Shown: positions 31,750-42,581, counted from the first letter of the stretch. The stretch is 64,000 bases of DNA from Agapetus fuscipes (GCA_951799405.1 OX637344.1:4526001-4590000); one strand, 5' to 3'. Numbers and translations are program-made. Notes: generated by a model not told the origin, from the sequence alone.

Positions 31750-31950
31750 ACAAATAGTTCACTTTTACAATGTCACCCCTGTTTCAGGGAAGGTGTGAAA
31801 GAGTTGCAGGACTTATGTTAATTTTAAATCGGGTTTTAATGTTGTAAGTCCACATGCGGTATATGTGGGCACGAACTCATACGTCTCTTTTTGTGAGAAT
31901 GTATTTCATATGAATCTTAAACTCCATATATCTTTGCTACTTAGATAAAA
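31750..31950 (+). mobile_element. LINE-A 3' UTR
   Basis: TTCACTTTTACAATGTCACC through TTTGCTACTTAGAT. Diverged. Confidence 0.7.
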
Positions 31951-31967
31951 GATTTATAAATGTTTAT

Positions 31968-32032
31968 TCAGCCTTACAGCAACCGGAGTATTTTGTGAAA
32001 TGGCGCTTTCTAAAGCAACGATTAAGCTCGAA
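31968..32032 (+). mobile_element. SINE-II body fragment
   Basis: CAGCCTTACAGCAAC and TGGCGCTTTCTAAAGC, without head or tail. Confidence 0.55.
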
Positions 32033-33160
32033 AACAATCTAGAAAAAGGCCTGAAAAATTACAAAGCATCATCTGTTTATTAATATGTGTATATTTATTA
32101 TTCAATAGAGATACTAGTATTTAAAAGTATGCGGCATACTTAAAAGTAATTAATTCGTTTTTTCTTTTAGATCTCAAGTTAATTATCCTACTAAAAGGGT
32201 TAAACCCCTGGAGGGGAGCTTTCGTTCATAACAAAGAAACCACAGCTGCCTTTTTTGGAATTCACGTTTCCATCCCTTGTTTTCTCTATTTTTCATTGCT
32301 TTTCACCAATTTTTAAAAAACTATTTTTCTTTCCCCATTTTCATTACCTTTTCTCCATTTTTATCTCAGTTTTTTGCTACTATTTCCCCAATTTACATCC
32401 CATTTTATTTTACTATTTTCCCCTACACTTTCATTATCACCTTTTCCCCAAATTTTCCTCACGTTTTTTTCATTTTACATACCATTTTGTGGTATACGAG
32501 TTTTACTTTAAGCTCACAAACCCAAAAATAAAGTAATTGAGGCATTATTTTTTTTAACAGTTAATTTGATCGTTACAAGCTTCAGACGTGCTTTTTAATG
32601 GTTTAATCTTCTCTTTTTCATTCAATCGAGGAGATTTTTCTCCTAAAATTTTTACTTTAAAAAAAAAGTGTAACATTAAAAAAAATCTATTTAGACTCAA
32701 AGCTATGTTTCCTGCAAATATTTTGTCTGAAAAGCCCTTATTTTTTTTAACTGTCCATTTCAAAGGGATTGCAAACAAAATTATTTACGTCGCTTATTTT
32801 CTGTCAAACTGTTTTGTTTTTCAGATCAAAGCTAAAAAGATATATTATTTTAAGAACACAACAATTGCTTGTTTCAAAATAAAAGAATACACTTGTCGAC
32901 ATTCATTTTCATTTTGTTTTATTTTGACACGATATTTATTTTCTGACAGAAAGATACGAAATATTGTCTTTTTCTTGTTGTTATGAGTGGAATACAAATT
33001 TATATTTTGTAATAATACAAAAATATATATACATACATAACACAAAAAAATAACATTAAAAAAATAAAAACATTGCCTGGCTTCACGATGATTTTTTTTA
33101 TAAAAGCTAATCAAATTGAAAAAAAAACTTATGCATCAATAATATTGTCATCTTTTTGTT
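32033..33160. other. Homopolymer-rich AT sequence, no gene
   Basis: C/T-rich then A/T-rich low complexity. ORFs at 32255-32536, 32588-32986 and others encode Phe/Leu- or Lys/Ile-rich strings with no domain. No repeat family recognised. Confidence 0.45.
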
Positions 33161-33167
33161 TAACGGT

Positions 33168-33360
33168 ACTTGACATCTAGGTTGGTAAAAAGTTGACCAT
33201 CCATACTATAGAAATGGTTCACTTTGCCAATATCACCCCTGTTTCAGGGAAGGTCAGTAATAGTTGAAGCGTTTATGTTCATTGAAGGTTTGGATTTTTA
33301 TTTGTGAGTACACATGCAGCATTTGTAAGTGAACTAACACGTGTCTGTTTGTGGGCATGT
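33168..33360 (+). mobile_element. LINE-A 3' UTR
   Basis: ATGGTTCACTTTGCCAATAT through GTGTCTGTTTGTGGGCATG, followed by a T tract. Confidence 0.7.
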
Positions 33361-33984
33361 TTTTTTTTTTTTTTTTAGAAAATAAAACAGTATCTGCCTT
33401 GGTTCATTGGCAAATATAGTTATTTGAATAAATTGTTTCAGAGAATATTTTTTTCATTTGATCCCTTAGAAAATTACAGGCTTTTAAACAAACAAAACAA
33501 AGGCGTATCCCATTAATATAATCTACTGTAATTGCCGAGCAAATCCGTCGATTACGCCGAAACGAATTTCACCAAACCGTTACGCTCGTGCGTTTTATTT
33601 TTTATTTTACATTATTTTCTACTATACACGATTGTTCGACATTCAACAATTTTGCGTGATGTATGTTTGAACCTTTCAGCTCCCTGACGATTGCGCGTGT
33701 GTAACAATTGTGATTGTTACATTTTTTACAAGAACATATTTTTTTTTTGTGTCAGTGCCCCATGTACCTACCTATATAAAAAAAACACATTTACTCTCAT
33801 TACTAGCAGTGAGAATATGCAGTTAGAAGTGAGAGCAAATTTCACGCGAGTATGTAGCTCGAAATTTTTCAACATTGGAGGATGTTTTCTCACCGGCAGA
33901 GTTTTCGTTGAAATCTTTTGATTTTGAAATCGGTATGGCCAATGGAAAAGTACAATTCTGTACAAAAATCAAACAACGGAAACA
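33361..33984. other. No recognised feature
   Basis: T tract at 33361-33377. The 76-codon ORF at 33691-33921 is unassigned. Confidence 0.3.
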
Positions 33985-34235
33985 AAATTAAAACAGCAGA
34001 AGTAAATAGACTGACTATGTATATATATACAGAAGAAGTGTGAAAAGAAACAGAGGTAAGCGACAGCCGAAAAAAGTATGGTGTGATCAGATTGAGGAGA
34101 TTTGGAATGAATGAGATGCACAAAGTGAGTGTAAAAGACGAAAATGTACAAAAAAGGTGATGGATATGAGTGACGTATGTAAGAATAGGAAAAAATGGAG
34201 GCAGCTCTGTAAAGGCTCTGGCCACCTCTAGTGGA
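33985..34235 (+). pseudogene. LINE-A ORF fragment, frameshifted
   Basis: After frame changes the reading gives the CTKKVMDMSDVCKNRKKWRQ-like end of LINE-A (AAATGGAGGCAGCTC at 34192). It then diverges into GGCCACCTCTAG rather than the NVGG end seen at 60295. It is a degraded copy of a variant LINE-A. Confidence 0.65.
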
Positions 34236-34679
34236 ATGGTATAAGATACTTACAATTATACTTACAGAAGTTTACTTTTAGTGAAAAATAAGACGCGAAA
34301 ATAATTTTATCAAAATGTTTTTGTGTACGTTTTGTTACGAACGTAATACTAGACTATTCTCGTATTTATCATAGGAAACAACACCATTTATAAGACAATT
34401 TTTCAATGAGTGTTACATTCGGATACCAGTGCAAAAATGTCACACATGAGTGATAGTGTGTGCCGGTTATTACAATACATACATCGACAACAAAGACCGC
34501 AAAGCTCGCAAATGGTTTTTAATATTTTTAATTTATGGCGGACGAGAACAATTTGTGTCGCGGAGATTTCCGCGGACTCCGTGACAAAAATGGAAACGCT
34601 ATTTTTTCACGACAGAAAGAGTTATATTTCATGACCGCAATTTAATGCTTACCTATAAAGTACATCCACTGAAACGTTT
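34236..34679. other. No recognised feature
   Basis: The 74-codon ORF at 34410-34634 has no recognised domain. Confidence 0.3.
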
Positions 34680-35235
34680 CCATGACAGAACGACACAGTG
34701 ACAGAACGATACAGTGACAAAACGACACACAAAAGAATGACTCATTTAAGAATTATACAGTGACATAACGACACATGACAGAACGACACAGTGACAAAAC
34801 GTCACATGATGAAACAATGATACAGTGACATAACGAAACATGACAGAACGACACATGTCAGAACGACACAGTGACAAAACGACACATGCAAGAATGAGAC
34901 ATGAATGAATGATACAGTGACATAAGGAACATGACAGAACGACACATCAGAACGACACAGTGACAAAACGACACATGCAAGAATGGGACATGAAAGAATG
35001 ATACAGTGACATAACGACACATGACAGAACGACACAGTGACAAAATAACACATGACAGAACATCACAAGAAAGCCGTCGTGTCATGTGACGTTTTTTCAT
35101 GTGCCGTTCTTTCATGTGTCGTTTTGTCACTGTGTCGTACTTTCATGTGTCGTTTTGTCACTGTGCCATTCTTTTATGTGTCGTTCTGTCATGTGTTGTT
35201 CTGTAATGTGTCGTTTTGTCACTGTTTTATTCTAA
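34680..35235. repeat. Inverted minisatellite built from ACGACAC words
   Basis: From 34680 to about 35064 the units GACAGAACGACACAGTGACA and close variants repeat with a period of about 14-30 bp. From about 35080 to 35235 the same words run on the other strand (TGTCGTTTTGTCACTGTGTC). The turn lies at about 35065-35080, so the two arms can pair extensively. Long ORFs here are translated repeat. Confidence 0.8.
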
Positions 35236-35439
35236 CTTGTCCCCCACCGAAACACACATGTTGTGTAAGCTGCCAACATAAATTCTGAAAAATCTCGCAC
35301 GAAATGTATTCCGGTATTTTTTATTGCTCTGATTGTTTCAATACTTGGTTTCCTTCTATAAAATATTCGACGTTATGCTGTCAAAATTAAATAATATAAT
35401 TAATACTTTCTGTGAATGTAACAGAGATAATGTTATCGA

Positions 35440-35702
35440 TAGTCTAAATCGAAATCTAAATCTAAGCTGCAAAGATATGTATCATTTGAGATTCATATTA
35501 AATGCATTCCCACAAGCAGACACGCATAATTTCACGCTTACACATGCCGCATGTGGACCTACAGTATAAAAAAACCCAATCTCAAATGAATATAAGCCCT
35601 GCAACTCTTGCCGACCTTCCCTGAAGCAGGAGTGACATTGGCAAAGAGAACCATTTTTTACAGTATGGGTGGTCAGCCGCATACCAACCTATCAGTCAAG
35701 GA
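35440..35702 (-). mobile_element. LINE-A 3' UTR, AGATTT tail
   Basis: Full 3' UTR; carries GACACGCATAATTTC and AGATTT units. Confidence 0.8.
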
Positions 35703-35729
35703 AATAAGGAAAAAAGGATAGTAGTCGTT

Positions 35730-35834
35730 TTTTTTTAAGAAATTCTGTGCGGGAGTCTAGGGGTCTATGACACTTGTTGTAGTGCCGCAGAGGTGTTCAC
35801 GAGCTTGGTTGTCGCTGCTAAGCGTCAATACTCA
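35730..35834 (-). mobile_element. SINE-II with LINE-B tail, 5' truncated
   Basis: T run, LINE-B end with an internal deletion, GTAGTGCCGCAGAGGTG, then the SINE-II body end GAGCTTGGTTGTCGCTGC. Only the 3' part remains. Confidence 0.75.
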
Positions 35835-35835
35835 G

Positions 35836-35912
35836 GGGTGACATTGGAAAAAAGAACCATTTTCTACAGCATGGGTGGTTAGCCGCATACCAACCTATAA
35901 GTTACGGAACAT
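35836..35912 (-). mobile_element. LINE-A fragment
   Basis: GGGGTGACATTGG and ATGGGTGGTTAGCCGCATAC: the 5' part of the 3' UTR, directly next to the SINE-II piece. Confidence 0.6.
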
Positions 35913-36359
35913 GCACAATAAATTACATTTGTAAAACCACCACATAATAATATGTTTAAACATCAAAACAAATACAAAATGCAAAATTACAATTTAAAAT
36001 AAGGGTTGATACGAGTATGTGTGGAGTTCTAAAATACATTAAACGGTTCTAAAAATACGCACTTTTCTGCTAAATTGTGGTATCTTGAAATTATGTAGAA
36101 AATTCTTACCGAAAACGGAATTTTGAAAATAAATACCACACATTTCAGTAATAGCAAATACTCTTGTGTTTACAAGAATAATCTATAGCGGGGAGCAGGA
36201 AGGGATGTGGAAAATTGGGTCGTAAGTGTAGTGTGCGTTAGGTTGATTATGCTCTGGATTCGCTGAGTTATTTGGTGTGAGGAGGCAGCAGGAATTGCCG
36301 ATAATCACGAACGCTTATGCTGTTAAGTGCGGCTCTGCTCCAGGGTGTGCCAAAATGTG
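35913..36359. other. No recognised feature
   Basis: Nothing recognised. Confidence 0.3.
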
Positions 36360-36470
36360 TGTCACACATGCAGAGAGCGCGCCAGGAGAGGTCTTGGATG
36401 CGCCAGCAAACAGAAGTGTGTGCAAAAAGTGATGGATGTTAATGGAATTACAGAGATATACAAATCTAAT
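36360..36470 (+). pseudogene. LINE-A-like ORF fragment
   Basis: GCAAAAAGTGATGGATGTTA encodes the CKKVMDVN-like stretch of the LINE-A C-terminus; preceding codons fit its basic tail. Frameshifted and short. Confidence 0.5.
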
Positions 36471-36486
36471 CTAATCGAATCTAAAA

Positions 36487-36705
36487 TAAAGCTATTTTTT
36501 GTTTAACGTAGTTTATTTTCACAATAATATTTTATATCTCGAGCACTTTCGACCATCACTATTCAGGTCATTATCAAGAGTGATGTATGTCAAATTAAAA
36601 TTATTAAGAACAAACCATAGATCAAAATTATATTAAAACTACGTTAAACAAAAAATAGCTTTATTTTAAACAAATGAATTTTCACTGTGTGAATACACAA
36701 ACCCT
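36487..36705. mobile_element. PLE foldback piece inside a LINE-A tail
   Basis: Arms AAAGCTATTTTTTGTTTAAC at 36489-36515 and their complement at 36630-36655. A hammerhead-like motif on the minus strand lies inside. The right end is the terminal block TTCACTGTGTGAATACACAA. Both outer sides are TCTAA repeats, so it inserted into the tail of a LINE-A copy. Confidence 0.7.
36538..36580 (-). ncRNA. Hammerhead-ribozyme-like motif
   Basis: Minus strand: stem I CTC (36580-36578), core TTGATAA (36577-36571), stem II GACC with GGTC, GAAA (36550-36547), stem III AG/CT with TG loop, cleavage-site C (complement of 36541), stem I GAG (36540-36538). The core has the same C3-to-U and G8-to-A pair of changes as the motif at 51379. 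Confidence 0.55.
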
Positions 36706-37505
36706 ACAAAATCTAATCTAATCTAAGTTGCAAAGATATTTTGCATTGGGGATTCACATTATATGCATTGTAAAAAGCAGACACGTCCAAGTTCGCGTTT
36801 AAGCATGCCGCATGTGGACCTACAATATTAAAAGCCGAATCTCAAATGAAAATACACCCTGCAACTCTTGCCATTCTTTCCTGAAAAAGGGATGACATTG
36901 GCAAAGTGAACCATTTTTACAGCATGGTTGGTCAGCCGCATACCAACCTATAAGTCAAAGATTAGAGAAAATGTAGGCAAATATGTAGAGATTCCTATTA
37001 CGAATCAAGGTCTATCTGTATCGATAATCGAAGTTGCTAGGAATATGTATATAAAGATTAAAAATTAATATTAAATGCATGCCCACAAGCAGGCACGTGT
37101 AATTTTGCGCTTACAAATGCTGCATGTTTATTTACAAATTAAAATGCAAACCTCAAATAAACATAAGCCCTGCAACTTTTGCCGATCTTCCCTGAAACAG
37201 GGGTGACATTGGTAAAGTGAACCCTTTTTTACGGTGTGGGTGGTCAGCCTCATACCAACCTACAAGTCAAGGTCGATTGTATCAATTGTAGGTACATGAC
37301 CTATAAGTAAAGATTGATTGTGTCAACAGTATATACAATATTATAGTCAAATCGATAATCTAAAATCTTGGTTTAAACAAATAAGTTGCAAATAAGGCTT
37401 ACAACTCCTACTGTCTCATTCCTGAAACAGGGATGGCATTAGTAAATTTAATCTAGTTTTACAAGATAAGGGGTCAGCCTTATACCAACTTTTTAGTTAA
37501 GGAAA
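36706..37505 (-). mobile_element. Row of three LINE-A 3' UTRs
   Basis: 36706-36960, 37025-37273 and 37390-37505 are successive minus-strand copies with decreasing completeness. Each shows the TGCAACT...GCCGA and ACCAACCTA landmarks (weaker in the third). They differ in sequence, so they look like separate insertions. Confidence 0.7.
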
Positions 37506-38054
37506 ACAAATATGTTTTTTTTAAATGGTGAGTGTGGACAGTAGCTACAAGTTCCTGCAAAACAAAGTAAAGTAAATATGTTTAAGATATCGTATGTCTT
37601 TTTTGCATTAGTCATTAAGTTATTCCCACCGTGATTTTTCTCGGTGTTCAGAAATTCAAGATTTTACCGACTTAATGGTAAAAATCTGTATTCTGATTTT
37701 CAAAATCCCTTTTGCAATGTTTTAGCATTGATCATGAATAGCTTTGCATGTTTTGCCATCTTTCCCTGAAACGCAGGTGGCGTTAAAAAGTTTGGCAAAC
37801 TCTACTCTATACAAACAACGGAAAACACGTGTAAGTGCAAAAATACATAAATACATATCACTTGTAGATACTACAAACATGCAGGGGTGATATTGATAGA
37901 AAAAACCTTAAAATAGATGTCTCATGTTTTCATGAAACTAGATGAGCAAGTATATATTGTCTTTCTCGCGTCCTTTACTTTAAGTTTATTTTTTCAAAGA
38001 AAAAAACATACATACAAACCAAAGTACCGCTCAGGTACACCGCGTGTCGTTGGC
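37506..38054. other. No recognised feature except a LINE-A scrap
   Basis: 37740-37790 resembles the LINE-A block TTTCCCTGAAAC. The rest is anonymous. Confidence 0.3.
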
Positions 38055-38386
38055 ATCTTGGACCGGTCCGTAGTCCGTAGTGGCAACACTTCGGACTCGT
38101 AAATGGAAGGTTGTGGATTCGGATCCCGGCGAAGCACAAAAATATACCATTTATATTTCGAATGTGCTCTTCGCTGGGTTGAAAAATTCATAAAACCTTT
38201 ACCAATGACCGGTCACCAAAGGTCCATCCAGCCTTACAGCAACTAGGGTCTTGCTTGAGTATTGGCGCTTTGTAGCGACGACCAAGCTCGTACCCCTCTG
38301 CGGCACTACAGCAAGTGTCATAGACCCCTAGAGTCTTTAGAATCTAGGGAGTCTCCCGCACAGGATTTCTTAAAAAAAAAAAAAAA
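38055..38386 (+). mobile_element. SINE-II with LINE-B tail, full length
   Basis: Starts TTGGACCGGTCCGTAGTC. Head with A and B boxes, body, CCAAGCTCGTACCCC joint, LINE-B end and A16. Near-identical to 10487-10818, with only a handful of substitutions, so both are young. Confidence 0.85.
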
Positions 38387-38394
38387 AAGTAAGA

Positions 38395-38640
38395 TAGAGA
38401 AGTTGGTATTTCTCATTTCACAAAATGTGACCGAAGTACATAAGCTTTCTCTGCTTAATGATTGGCAGAAGTTCCTTTGTGGTGCGCATACGTCGGAGGA
38501 CTTCTGCATTGGTGACATCCGAAGCATTTTTCGGTAGACTCACATTTCGAACGCTTCAATACGTCTCTCCAGTGCATGTGTGAGCGGCCATCCCTCCATA
38601 CCATATAAAGCTGTTGGGAAGACTTTTCGGTATATAATCT
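38395..38640 (-). pseudogene. LINE-D C-terminal fragment (RTE-like)
   Basis: The minus strand encodes ALYGMEGWPL, ERRIEAFEM and YRKMLRMS, then after a frame shift TTKELLPIIKQRKLMYFGHI. These are the signatures of the C-terminal region after the RT domain in RTE-type elements (RRLEAFEMWCYRRML-like). Only this section is present, and at least one frameshift and in-frame stops make it dead. It is a different family from LINE-A. Confidence 0.7.
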
Positions 38641-38905
38641 GTGATCTAATTTGCGAAGATATTGACATTAAAGATACATATAATGAATGCATACCCGCAA
38701 GCAGACACGTGCAAGTTTGTGCTAACAAATGCTGCATGTGCAGTTACAGAATTAAGAACCAAATCTCAAATGAACATAAGCCCTACATATTTTGCGTACC
38801 TTCCCTGAAACAGAGATTACATTAGAGATTACGATAGAGAGAGAAAACATTAGTAAAATGAACCGCTGGTCAGCTTCATACCAACCTATAAGTTATAGAT
38901 ACCTA
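38641..38905 (-). mobile_element. LINE-A 3' UTR
   Basis: GAATGCATACCCGCAAGCAG through ACCAACCTATAAGTTA, with a small internal duplication near 38822-38850. Confidence 0.7.
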
Positions 38906-38989
38906 CTTTGTAAAAAGTGTGTTATCTGTAAATGTACGTATGTGATATATATCCCCGTAATTCTTAAAAGCTAGGGGTGTTAAGAGCCT

Positions 38990-39045
38990 GAAGAGGTGAT
39001 TTATTAGGTGAACGGCGTTTTTGTGTGAATTACCCCCAAAATTAC
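38990..39045 (-). mobile_element. LINE-C tail fragment
   Basis: GGTGATTTATTAGGTGAACG and GTTTTTGTGTGAATTAC match the terminal region of LINE-C. Confidence 0.55.
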
Positions 39046-39229
39046 CCTTCCTCTGCAGGATCAGACCTCCCAAAAAACGTCAATTCAAGCAAGACTTAAT
39101 CTTCTGTAAGGCAAGGTAAGCATTCTTGGCCGCCATTTAATAGACACACGTATTATGTGACGTCTAAAAATACAAAATATTTTAAATTGTACGTACCCGC
39201 GTTCAAACAACACAACAAATAAAATCTGT

Positions 39230-39425
39230 AACACATGTACAGATTATGTCCCAACTATAAATTACTATTTGAGATTCATATTTCATCAACATATGTTCAT
39301 AATCAATACCTTGTAAATTCACGCTAACAATTGCTGCATGCGTCTTTGAGCTTCAATTTACTATAGGTATGCTCTACATATCTGGAAGAGTTACAGTTAC
39401 TTCAGCTTTTCCTGAAACAGGATTA
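39230..39425 (-). mobile_element. Diverged LINE-A 3' UTR
   Basis: GATTCATATTTCATCAAC, TTGCTGCATGCGTC and TTTTCCTGAAACAGG in LINE-A order. Confidence 0.55.
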
Positions 39426-39690
39426 ATAATAATAATAATAACAGGCTGATTTATTTTAAATTACACATGATAAGAGAGCGCCGTTTTTGTGTGTGTCACA
39501 CCTCAAGGGCCCTCTCCGATCATGGATAAGACTTTCTAAACAAGTGTGCCTTGAGTGCTCCTCGAAATACACCCACAGATTTGGAGTTCTTCACTCCGGG
39601 TGGCAGTCTGTTCCACTCCACCGGCCCCGCAACACGGAAAGCGCGATTAGCATTGTTAAAAGTCGACAATTGTTGGAAAGCGCTCTATAA
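39426..39690 (-). pseudogene. LINE-C C-terminus and 3' end
   Basis: The minus strand reads NRAFRVAGPVEWNRLPPG, then VFRGALKAHLFRKSY and a stop. RVAGPxxWNxLP and LKxHLF are the C-terminal motifs of L2/CR1-like elements. The ORF runs straight into GAGGGCCCTTGAGGTGTGAC, a hairpin, CGGCGCTCTC and an (ATT)n tail. It shows that the tail carried by many SINE-II copies comes from this LINE. RT is absent. Confidence 0.75.
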
Positions 39691-39694
39691 TATG

Positions 39695-39832
39695 TATATA
39701 TAATCTATAATATAAGTTGCAGAGAAATATTAACATTTAAGGCTCTCAAATGCATGCCTACAAACAAACACGTGTAGTTCGTGCTTACAAATGCTGAATG
39801 TGTACTTACAAATAAAATCCAAACCTCAAATG
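39695..39832 (-). mobile_element. LINE-A 3' UTR part, AGATTAT type
   Basis: ATAATCTATAATATAAGTTG then ACACGTGTAGTTCGTGCTTA. Truncated where LINE-C2 tail begins. Confidence 0.7.
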
Positions 39833-40085
39833 ATTAATAATAATTCTTTGATAATTAATAATAAAAATTAACTAAATTTTTATGCGCCTTTTTGTGATTT
39901 ATATCACTACAAAGGCGCATGTGGGCTCTAGCAGGAAAATATAAATGCTTTCAGCATCTTCTTGAAGGCTGTCTCATCGTCCTGGACTCTCAGCCTCTTT
40001 GGGAGAGCATTCTATGTCGCTGGCCCGGCAACACGGAAAGAGCGGTTCCCGAAGACTGTGCATGATTGTCTTTTTGGCAGTTCCA
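39833..40085 (-). pseudogene. LINE-C2 C-terminus and hairpin 3' end
   Basis: The minus strand encodes FGNRSFRVAGPAT and, after one in-frame stop, NALPKRLRVQDDETAFKKML. The 3' end forms a hairpin from GCGCCTTT with AAAGGCGC and inner GTGAT with ATCAC. The copy at 15781 pairs TGACA with TGTCA at the same place. The tail is TTAATAATT-rich. Confidence 0.7.
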
Positions 40086-40102
40086 ACCAACTGGCATACC
40101 CT

Positions 40103-40240
40103 TCACCAACCTAGTTGAAGTAGGGATTTCCCCGGCTTGTTCTCATTTCTTGTGTTGGTCGAGTAAGCCTAGGCGGTATTTTATTTCGGGTTTGAAATAC
40201 ACACTGAAACGGGAAATCATTTCTGGAACCCTCTGTATTA
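40103..40240 (-). mobile_element. SINE-I middle fragment
   Basis: ACCAACCTAGTTGAAGTAGG to GGGAAATCATTTCTGGAACC; head and 3' end missing. Confidence 0.65.
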
Positions 40241-40846
40241 CAAACGTATTTACAATCAATGCTATGAGAGCGTAAAATACTTTGTATTAATATTTTAAGT
40301 AGATGATTGGTTGCCTCAAATGCAAACGTTGATAAAAGCCGTTCTGAGCTCCGTGAACCGCATTTCTTGTTCTAAAGCACTGTTTGTACATAAATATATA
40401 ATAACTAAGGCTTATTTTATGTAATAAACCTTTCATACCAAAAACTCCTTCCAAGCAGCTTATAAATCAGTACCTTTGAGGTCTTCAATTGAACACCTTG
40501 TCGCAATTAATTTGGCAGAGTCTCTGTCTATGTCGGGCATTTGGTTAGCTCTCCTTCTAATTATTATTATTATTATTAAACCAACATAATTGGAGCAGCA
40601 ATATTGCTGAAACCGTAATTTATTGCGTTTGTAAGGACTTTGGATACCTGCGAAATATTTTAAGGACATCTCCCTTGTATATAAAATTGAACGGATGTAT
40701 GTATGTGTGGATGTTTGTCCTGTATGGACTTCTAAGCTTCTAAATAGATTACGATGAAACTTACATGAGTTACTCTTTTCATGCTAATTTAACCTTGTGT
40801 ATAAAAAAAACTAGAGCAATAAAGGAAATGAGCGCGGAAATAGGCT
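40241..40846. other. No gene; (ATT)n microsatellite
   Basis: (ATT)n at 40559-40579. Nothing else is recognised. Confidence 0.35.
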
Positions 40847-40849
40847 TAG

Positions 40850-41035
40850 GGCCTGTTGCACCAACCTCCAATAAATATTTGATTGAAACATCAAATTTGA
40901 TTGCTTAGTGCTGGTAAGGAACTCGGTTAAATATTTCTCGAAAGTTGGTAAAAATGTGATGGAATTTTAACAGGAAATATGATTCACATCAGCTGACTTA
41001 CATATATGCAATCAATTGTTTAATTTGAAAAGGGG
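40850..41035. mobile_element. MITE-7, right-truncated
   Basis: Begins GGGCCTGTTGCACCAACCTC after TTA and follows the 53165 copy in reverse order of its right half. The second terminus is gone. A SINE-I head scrap (minus, 41035-41062) follows. Confidence 0.7.
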
Positions 41036-41113
41036 AATGCAAGCACTCTTCCAACTGACCTATGCACCAGACTATGAGATAAATATAACTTTTACTTAAA
41101 ATGATATAAATGC

Positions 41114-41328
41114 TAAATGGTTCACTTTGCCAATGTCACCCCTGTCTCAGGGAAGGACGGCAAGAGTTGCAGGGTGTATGTCCATTTGAGATTTGGTTTT
41201 TATGTTGTAGGTTCACATGAGGCATGTGCAAGCGCGAACTTGTACGTGTCTGGTTGTGAGAATGCATGTAATGTGAATCTCCAATGTAACATATCTTTGC
41301 AACTTAGATTAGATTAGATTAGATTAGA
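41114..41328 (+). mobile_element. LINE-A 3' UTR, AGATT tail
   Basis: Clean copy, TGGTTCACTTTGCCAATGTC through TTGCAACTT and four AGATT units. Confidence 0.85.
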
Positions 41329-41434
41329 ATGCTACTTGAATTTATGAATTTTATCTGAAAAAGTTATGACCCTTAACCACTGAATGGTATTGTTAAGTTT
41401 TCGCGAGAAAAACTCGAGCTATCTCGAACAATAC

Positions 41435-41943
41435 GCAACGCAACTCAAACTCGCAACTAAGCTACACATATAGTGTAACTTCATGCCTGCGTTATCCCCG
41501 AAGGGGTCGCGTGTGGCGATTCGGGACCTATTTATTTTAACGGGTAAGGGGGCCGGCCTCACACCAACCACTTTCAGTTGAAGTGGGGGTTTTCCAGCTC
41601 CCGGGGGGGCTGGTTCTCATTTCTTGTGAAGGCTGAGTAAACCTTGAGATCGAACCCTTGCTCTCGGCATGGAATGCAAGCATTCTACCAATTGAGCCAT
41701 CGACCTTTTTTACGAGCTTGATCATCGTCGCTACAAAGCGCCAATTCTCAAGCAAGACCCAGTTGCTGTAAGGCTGGATGGACCTTTGGTGACCGGTCAT
41801 TGGTAAAGGTTTATGAATTGTTCAACCCAGCGAAGAGCAAATTTGAAAATATAAATGGGATATTTTTTGTGCTCCGCCGAGATTCGAACCCACAACCTTC
41901 CATTCAGAGTCCGAAGTGTTACCACTGAACAATAAACCGGTCT
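41435..41943 (-). mobile_element. SINE-II/SINE-I composite with 9-bp target duplication
   Basis: 509 bp. The minus strand gives a complete SINE-II head and body, CTCGTAAAAAAGGTCGATGG joint, then a SINE-I that lacks about 75 bp after the B box, ending in GTTGCG-type repeats. GAACAATAC is at 41426-41434 and 41944-41952. A perfect duplication around the whole composite shows that it was inserted as one unit. Confidence 0.9.
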
Positions 41944-41952
41944 GAACAATAC

Positions 41953-42580
41953 AAATCAAAATCAAATATAAATTGTTTGATTTTGGGATGTGAGATTTCA
42001 CAGATATCCAGATATACTCATACCTAGCATACAAGTATTCCCTTATTGATTTTCATTCCTAACTAGCCCTCCACAACCTAAAGGTAAAATAAGGGGGTTT
42101 AAAGGGATAAATAAATAATTAAAAGCTTAACATTGTATTACTGAATTTATTTTGGGAAATTATTAAATTAATTGGTTTGAGTATTGCGGCCCAGAGTACA
42201 ATTAAAGAAAATACTGCGTACAATGAAATTAAATTTAGTTTTTTATTTTGTTGAGTTAAATAATGAGAAATTAAAAGTGAGTAATTACAAAACGAGAAAA
42301 GCAATTAGCTCATATTATATTCAAGCTGTAACACAGACCTTAACCCTTTTTTTCAAAATGAGGCTTTGAGGAATGAGAGCGTTGAGATATTTTTACAATT
42401 ATTAAATTTTCTCAAAACGTTTTGTGGGATAAATAATTAATTTGGCATTATTTGAAATACGAAAGTAATGACTTATTCATTATTCCATCTTTAATTTAAG
42501 TTGCCAATGTGTATGAACATTTGAGAGTCAAATTTATTAATGAACTCTCATAACAAACACGTTTATACTAACTTCATGTC
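41953..42580. other. No recognised feature
   Basis: AT-rich sequence without recognised repeats. Confidence 0.3.
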
Positions 42581-42581
42581 T

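Noticed and set aside
32255..32986. Possible membrane protein ORFs
   Set aside because: Phe/Leu-rich runs come from homopolymer T tracts, and overlapping frames look the same.
34802..35288. Cys/Ser/Val-rich ORFs
   Set aside because: Translation of the inverted minisatellite.
19167..36705. Helitron or Helentron identity for the foldback pieces with the TTCACTGTGTGAA block
   Set aside because: The terminal stem-loop first suggested a Helitron-type end, but the link to a GIY-YIG-like ORF and hammerhead-like motifs at 50728-51610 fits Penelope-like elements better.
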